Position numbers and translations under genes: made by a program. The notes beneath the pieces were generated by a model that worked only from the letters and a program-made list of their open reading frames with translations, was not told the DNA's origin and searched no databases. DNA of 10,134 nt, taken from Rickettsiella sp. (lineage in GTDB: Bacteria > Pseudomonadota > Gammaproteobacteria > Diplorickettsiales > Diplorickettsiaceae). Numbering within the stretch: the first letter of the stretch is position 1; each line of letters starts with the position of its first letter. Below are positions 6,449-10,134 of this stretch, piece by piece. The stretch covers positions 1-10,134 of the forward strand of contig JAVHYG010000056.1 of the NCBI GenBank assembly GCA_031119195.1, given 5' to 3'.

Positions 6449-6988
6449 ATGACTGATAATAAAAACAATTTAAATTTTGATGTAAATTTAGATGAGCTAT
6501 TTAGCCAACTTTCTGAAATATTGGTAAATCCTGCATTTTCTAAGTCAGCTTTATCTTTTTTATTATTATTGTGGGGTTATTTCGAGATAACTGTACTTGA
6601 TGCTTTTGAAGAGGGTGGTGAGGGCACAACAACACGAAGTACAGTGGCAACTGCTCCCAATATTATTCAGATTGAAAATGCTTATGATATTTTTGATCAA
6701 GGTATAGTTTTAAAAACTTCGCCTGGTAAATACTACGGAAATTACAGTACAGGACGTTTATTGACTACGGTAAAGGCGATGGTTAATTTATTAATCAAAC
6801 GTGGTGCGAAGCAAGTAAGTTTTTCTGGACTTCCTGCTGCTGAACGAACAGCTTGGTTGGAATGTAAGAAACACAATATAAATACTCAGTTTGAACCTGA
6901 TAAGAAATCCCAGTTGTTGCAAGCGCGTATCAATGAATTAGATAGATTCCGCGAAGTTGTTTATTCCCTTTCTGCTAAAAATATTTAG
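6449..6988 (+). CDS. Hypothetical protein, possible LPD7-like alpha/beta module
   Basis: I do not recognise this 179-residue protein with certainty. The N-terminal part is acidic (MTDNKNNLNFDVNLDELFSQ). A hydrophobic stretch follows at about 35-53 (LSFLLLLWGYFEITVLDAF), which is either a buried helix or a poor membrane span. A Thr/Gly linker (54-68) leads to a compact domain at about 72-160. This holds a short beta stretch (IIQIENAYDIF), then a helix-strand-helix unit: LLTTVKAMVNLLIKRGAKQV, SFSG, AAERTAWLECKKHNI and FEPDKK. The order 'helix, G-x-K-x-(V/I)-x-x-(S/T)-G, helix with WLE, then x-x-EPD' resembles the LPD7 domain of relaxase- and primase-associated polyvalent proteins; this is pattern resemblance only. 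There is no signal peptide, so the product is cytosolic or translocated. The ATG at 6449 has no Shine-Dalgarno and directly follows an in-frame TTG at 6446. The stop is the first part of the hairpin at 6987-7007. A Dot/Icm effector is one possibility. Confidence 0.75.
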   Translation: MTDNKNNLNFDVNLDELFSQLSEILVNPAFSKSALSFLLLLWGYFEITVLDAFEEGGEGTTTRSTVATAPNIIQIENAYDIFDQGIVLKTSPGKYYGNYSTGRLLTTVKAMVNLLIKRGAKQVSFSGLPAAERTAWLECKKHNINTQFEPDKKSQLLQARINELDRFREVVYSLSAKNI

Positions 6989-7007
6989 ACCTGTCTTTAA
7001 CAGGTCT
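6987..7007. terminator. Hairpin terminator between convergent genes
   Basis: AGACCTGT (6987-6994) and ACAGGTCT (7000-7007) form a perfect 8-bp stem with a 5-nt loop, starting within the stop codon of the 6449 gene and ending 8 nt before the stop of the opposing gene. On the minus strand the stem is followed by AAATATTTTT, a usable U-rich tail, so it should end the minus-strand operon. On the plus strand the tail (GTTGCAATT) is weak. Confidence 0.7.
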
Positions 7008-7014
7008 GTTGCAA

Positions 7015-8208
7015 TTATCTTCCATAAAATCTAGGTCTTGGCGTATTAACTTTTTCTTCTTGTTCTTCCTCTGTTTTTACTTCATTCGTAGGTGTTGGTT
7101 TAAGTGATTGAGAATTATTTAGTGGTTTATTGTCCGAAAAAATGCTTTCTCGGACTTTAGCTGCCGTATTATTTAATTCATTTGCTAACGGTTCAGATAA
7201 AGGGCCTTCCAAAATAGTTTGTTTTTTTCCATCTTTAGCAGTAACACTTATTTTTAGGTTTAAATCCTTAGGATCCAGAAAAAGACCGTCTTTCTTAGCC
7301 AAATCTTGTAGCACTTTTAAAACTCTTTTTTCATCGTTGTCTTTATTAATTCTAAGAAACGGGATTCGAGAAAAATGAATTAGATGGAGGTATAACAATA
7401 AAAGCATAGCCAATAAAGGGTTCCTATATTGCAATCCTGTTTCAGCTATATTTTTTTCTAACTCGTCACGTTGTGGTTTAGTGACTTCTATATTTATTTT
7501 TTCTCCTGGCTTTAAGTTTGCTAAAGCGTGTTTAAGCTGTTTACGGAGGTTGTCAATATTAACACCATATCCGGGTACAGTTTGGACCTTAGGGCCAATA
7601 TTAAGTTTATCTTTATTCAATTCTCTTGCTGTCATTGACGCATTTGAATTACGTGGCATGTTTTCGTCGTCTAGCTTTAAACTAGCTTTTACTGATTCAA
7701 GCGATTGGAAATCTTTTAAAGACTCATTGTGCTTATGGATTGTATTATCCAAAAATTGGAAAAAAACATCGCGCAGATGCGTTTTATCTTCTTCACTAAA
7801 TGCTTGTTTTTTCTTTGCTAATTCAGATATAAATGATTGAAAAAGTGTTTCTTTTGAACGAGCATTTTCTATACTTTTTTTGAATTGAATTTGAGCTTGT
7901 GATACAGCTGTTTTTGGATCAAATCCCTGTTTTAAGAGAGATTCTCCAAGCATCAAAGCAGCATTGTACTGTTTACGAAGTTCGTTTTTTATTTCTTCTT
8001 CCGCAGTACTTAACGCTTCTGGGTTTAAACCGGCTGCAATTATATTTTTTCCATCTTTTGTCAATTTTTCAGTAAAATTTTCATCCAATAATGGAATGAA
8101 ATTTTTTATGTTGAGCAATTTAGAGACTTTTTCTTTTAAATCTTCCTTAATCAGTGTTATTCCGGCAAAATGTTGATTCTTTAACTGATTTGCATTTGCA
8201 GTAGCCAT
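7015..8208 (-). CDS. Hypothetical Lys/Glu-rich protein with glutamate-block C-terminus; candidate Dot/Icm effector
   Basis: I recognise no family in this 397-residue protein. It is mostly charged alpha-helix (about 1-200, e.g. KEDLKEKVSKLLNIKNFIPL and EEEIKNELRKQYNAALMLGE). A small unit follows: NLRKQLKHALANLKPGEK, then strand INIEV, then helix KPQRDELEKNIAETGLQYRN. A hydrophobic stretch comes at about 263-285 (NPLLAMLLLLYLHLIHF), then a likely alpha/beta part (ending in KISVTAKDGKKQTIL) and a disordered tail. The tail holds EEEQEE at residues 380-385, 12 residues before the end (KVNTPRPRFYGR). A glutamate block at this distance is a known feature of many Legionella Dot/Icm translocation signals. 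There is no signal peptide. The start has a strong AAGGGG ribosome site, and the gene follows the upstream one by 11 nt, so the two are co-transcribed. The effector role is inferred from the C-terminus and from the neighbourhood of dotA. Confidence 0.8.
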   Translation of the reverse strand: MATANANQLKNQHFAGITLIKEDLKEKVSKLLNIKNFIPLLDENFTEKLTKDGKNIIAAGLNPEALSTAEEEIKNELRKQYNAALMLGESLLKQGFDPKTAVSQAQIQFKKSIENARSKETLFQSFISELAKKKQAFSEEDKTHLRDVFFQFLDNTIHKHNESLKDFQSLESVKASLKLDDENMPRNSNASMTARELNKDKLNIGPKVQTVPGYGVNIDNLRKQLKHALANLKPGEKINIEVTKPQRDELEKNIAETGLQYRNPLLAMLLLLYLHLIHFSRIPFLRINKDNDEKRVLKVLQDLAKKDGLFLDPKDLNLKISVTAKDGKKQTILEGPLSEPLANELNNTAAKVRESIFSDNKPLNNSQSLKPTPTNEVKTEEEQEEKVNTPRPRFYGR

Positions 8209-8219
8209 TTTTATCCCCT

Positions 8220-10134
8220 TTATCTTATTCTAGCACTTGTTTTTAAAGTTTCTGCTTCAAGGATTGAATCTGAACTAAGTGTTTGTAAGTTTTTTGTGTT
8301 GGTATCAAGTTCTTCAGTTTGCAGGTTTAGTTGTTTTCTAATGATTTCTTTCACTGCTTCAATTTCCGAGGTTTTACCTTGTATCTTACTATTGGTGGGA
8401 CAATACAGTAAGGGTCCTATTTTAAGCTCATTATAAGCCCTTATAAAAATACGATATTTCTTTTCTGTTTGTTTGTTACAGTTGTTGAAATTAAAGTGGA
8501 TAATGCTGCTGCCTTTAAAGCTTTGCACTGCATCAATCATTTGCGTAAAAGCGACTTCTTTTTTTGTGACGCTTTTAGGATTCCAACGGTGTTCCCATTT
8601 TGTTTTATAGGCTAATTCATTAGTTTTGGTCCGTGTTACTGACCATTGTTGTTTTTTATTACCTAAGTTTTGCTCATAAGTCACACTATTATTTACTTCA
8701 AGTGTATCGCGTCTTTGAAAAAGTCCACCTTGAACAGTGAAATTAGACGCTTGCTGCTCTAGTTCAGTATCTTCGATAATTCTACAAGCATTAGGAAGAT
8801 AGACAGGAAGAGGCTGGCCGAGGGTTGATCTATCTATTTTCTTATCTTCTGTTAAAATACCTTCTACCCTTTCCATCTCTCTTTGTCCATCTTCTTTAGC
8901 ATGTATAGTTTTTTTTGTATGCATATCTTCAAGAATAGCAATTCTTTCTTGTACTTGTGTTCTTAGACGTACAATTTCTTCTGTTGCAGCATAATGTAGC
9001 TTAATTTTTCCTAGCCATGTCTCTCTTGCTTTAAGAGTATCAGTAAGTTGGTAGTCTTTTTCTAAAAGGTTGATAGCCATAGAAACTATTAGTCTTTTAT
9101 TAGCTAGTTCGTTAGATACGGAATCTTCCAGATTAAGTTCATCAGCAATAGCTGCGACTAGATTACGATCCAAGTTAGCGCCTATTAATCCCCATTTACG
9201 ATAGCAAGGTTCTATGTGTTTGCTAATAAGCTCAATTAAAGTGCACGTTTCTTGCTCTTCTATTTGGAGATCAGTGCGATTAAGCTTATTGTGTAATTTA
9301 AAATTAAGTAATCCTTGAAAATGTTCAAGTTCACTTTGATCTTCAAAACCCTCATCATTTTGGCTAGACGTTTCATTATCCTTTTCTTTTATGAGTGTAG
9401 GATATTGAGGAAGTGAAGACTCAATTTTAGAAAACTCCTGATAGGTTTGCGCGATTAGCTTTAAATCGTATTGTTTAAGTTTTTCTATTTGCAACTCTAA
9501 TGCATCGGGAGAATTTAAGGTTACTGCAGAAAGATTGAGCTCAGTCAAATGGAATTGTTTTTGAAGAGCTTGAGTGAGTCGGAGTTTTTCATCTTCGCTA
9601 AGGCTCATCGATATTTTTTGTTGCGTTATTAACTGAAGTTTTTTGTTTAGCCATACTCCAGCATTAGAGGTTTTATCTTCCTCCGCAATTGAAGTGTCTG
9701 AGCCAGTGATTTTTTGTAAAGCATCAATTCGAAATTTTTCAAGTTCATCGCGAGCTAGGGCTTGCTTTGTTTCTGTATCTAAAGATTCATCGTTCATATG
9801 TAATACAAGTTCTGAATCTTTAATATAATTCTTAAATTCTGCATCTACCGAACAGATAGCTTCCAAACCTACAAAAAAGTCATAAGGGTTTGCATATTGC
9901 AAGCTCAGTAGCTTTTGATACAAATCTTCTACCGGAGTTACTCTGGCTTCGCTTTTTGATTTTAAATTAGAATTTTTAGGACGCGTAAAAGTTGTTTCTT
10001 CATCGTTTGAATCGTCTTCAGCGTCACTTCTAGAAATAGGAGGGCTCAAAGGTTTCATCGGAATAGTTTCATAATTGTGTTCATCATCACTTCTTAGAGG
10101 AGGTTCATGATTTGAAAATGGGTTTGAAGTTGAT
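8220..10134 (-). CDS. Large acidic hypothetical protein, N-terminus beyond the right edge
   Basis: The frame ends with TAA at 8222-8220 and stays open through the last base of the window, so at least 637 residues are coded and the true start is outside. An internal ATG at 10058 has no Shine-Dalgarno and falls inside a duplicated segment, so I do not accept it as the start. The visible N-terminal part is disordered and acidic, with two related units: PPLRSDDEHN and, about 20 residues on, PPISRSDAEDDSND. The middle (about 65-440) is charged helix with likely coiled coil (e.g. EEIVRLRTQVQERIAILEDM). Then comes a possible beta-rich part (TLEVNNSVTYEQNLGNKKQQ, WSVTRTKTNELAYKTKWEHR) and a helix-strand-helix unit (FTQMIDAVQSFKGSSIIHFN). 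There is no membrane span and no enzyme motif that I can see. It is first in a two-gene unit with the 397-residue gene. It may be a Dot/Icm effector or a scaffold; neither is shown. Confidence 0.8.
   Translation of the reverse strand, partial: STSNPFSNHEPPLRSDDEHNYETIPMKPLSPPISRSDAEDDSNDEETTFTRPKNSNLKSKSEARVTPVEDLYQKLLSLQYANPYDFFVGLEAICSVDAEFKNYIKDSELVLHMNDESLDTETKQALARDELEKFRIDALQKITGSDTSIAEEDKTSNAGVWLNKKLQLITQQKISMSLSEDEKLRLTQALQKQFHLTELNLSAVTLNSPDALELQIEKLKQYDLKLIAQTYQEFSKIESSLPQYPTLIKEKDNETSSQNDEGFEDQSELEHFQGLLNFKLHNKLNRTDLQIEEQETCTLIELISKHIEPCYRKWGLIGANLDRNLVAAIADELNLEDSVSNELANKRLIVSMAINLLEKDYQLTDTLKARETWLGKIKLHYAATEEIVRLRTQVQERIAILEDMHTKKTIHAKEDGQREMERVEGILTEDKKIDRSTLGQPLPVYLPNACRIIEDTELEQQASNFTVQGGLFQRRDTLEVNNSVTYEQNLGNKKQQWSVTRTKTNELAYKTKWEHRWNPKSVTKKEVAFTQMIDAVQSFKGSSIIHFNFNNCNKQTEKKYRIFIRAYNELKIGPLLYCPTNSKIQGKTSEIEAVKEIIRKQLNLQTEELDTNTKNLQTLSSDSILEAETLKTSARIR

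Noticed and set aside
7130..8176. Several plus-strand frames across the 397-residue gene
   Set aside because: They are antisense shadows rich in Phe and Ser from reversed Lys/Glu codons; the minus-strand frame has a strong ribosome site, a tight operon gap and a terminator.
10056..10058. ATG as the start of the large acidic protein
   Set aside because: The frame is open upstream to the window edge, no ribosome site precedes it, and it splits a duplicated unit.

Overview
The window is AT-rich and comes from a gammaproteobacterium of the order Legionellales, most likely a Coxiella/Rickettsiella-like intracellular lineage. The placement rests on a recognisable piece of the Dot/Icm (type IVB) secretion system: icmW and icmX on the minus strand, divergent from icmV and dotA on the plus strand, the pairing known from Legionella region I. 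IcmW is close to the L. pneumophila protein from end to end (MPDLS start, DPMIYRV, FMESVE.WTLD, GQE.DDIEK, RNI.FERLRLL.RVF, LEG end). DotA is about 808 residues, well short of the 1048 residues in L. pneumophila.

Layout. Positions 1-929 (minus) hold the N-terminal half of dxs, which runs off the left edge. Next come icmX (945-1958), an unnamed proline-rich exported protein with NPW repeats (1983-2507) and icmW (2510-2962). All four are on the minus strand with gaps of 15, 24 and 2 nt, so they read as one operon icmW-orf-icmX-dxs. A 384-nt divergent control region (2963-3346) separates it from icmV (3347-3802) and dotA (3799-6225), which overlap by ATGA. A 223-nt gap with inverted repeats and a promoter-like sequence leads to a 179-residue hypothetical gene (6449-6988, plus). 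A perfect 8-bp hairpin ends it and the convergent minus-strand pair: a 397-residue lysine/glutamate-rich protein (7015-8208) and, upstream of it, a large acidic protein (8220 to the right edge) that is open at its N-terminal end.

How the parts work together. DotA (polytopic inner-membrane protein) and IcmX (exported) are thought to form the central inner-membrane/periplasmic part of the channel. IcmV is a small inner-membrane component. IcmW is a cytosolic adaptor that, with IcmS, helps deliver effectors to the coupling complex. The NPW-repeat protein sits between two machine genes and has its own signal peptide, so it is a candidate accessory component. The three genes right of dotA match no family I recognise with certainty. 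The 397-residue one ends in an EEEQEE block 12 residues before its C-terminus, as in many Dot/Icm substrates, and all three may share a small alpha/beta module. They are candidate effectors or secretion-linked proteins, by inference only.

I saw no tRNA, rRNA, CRISPR array or insertion sequence.
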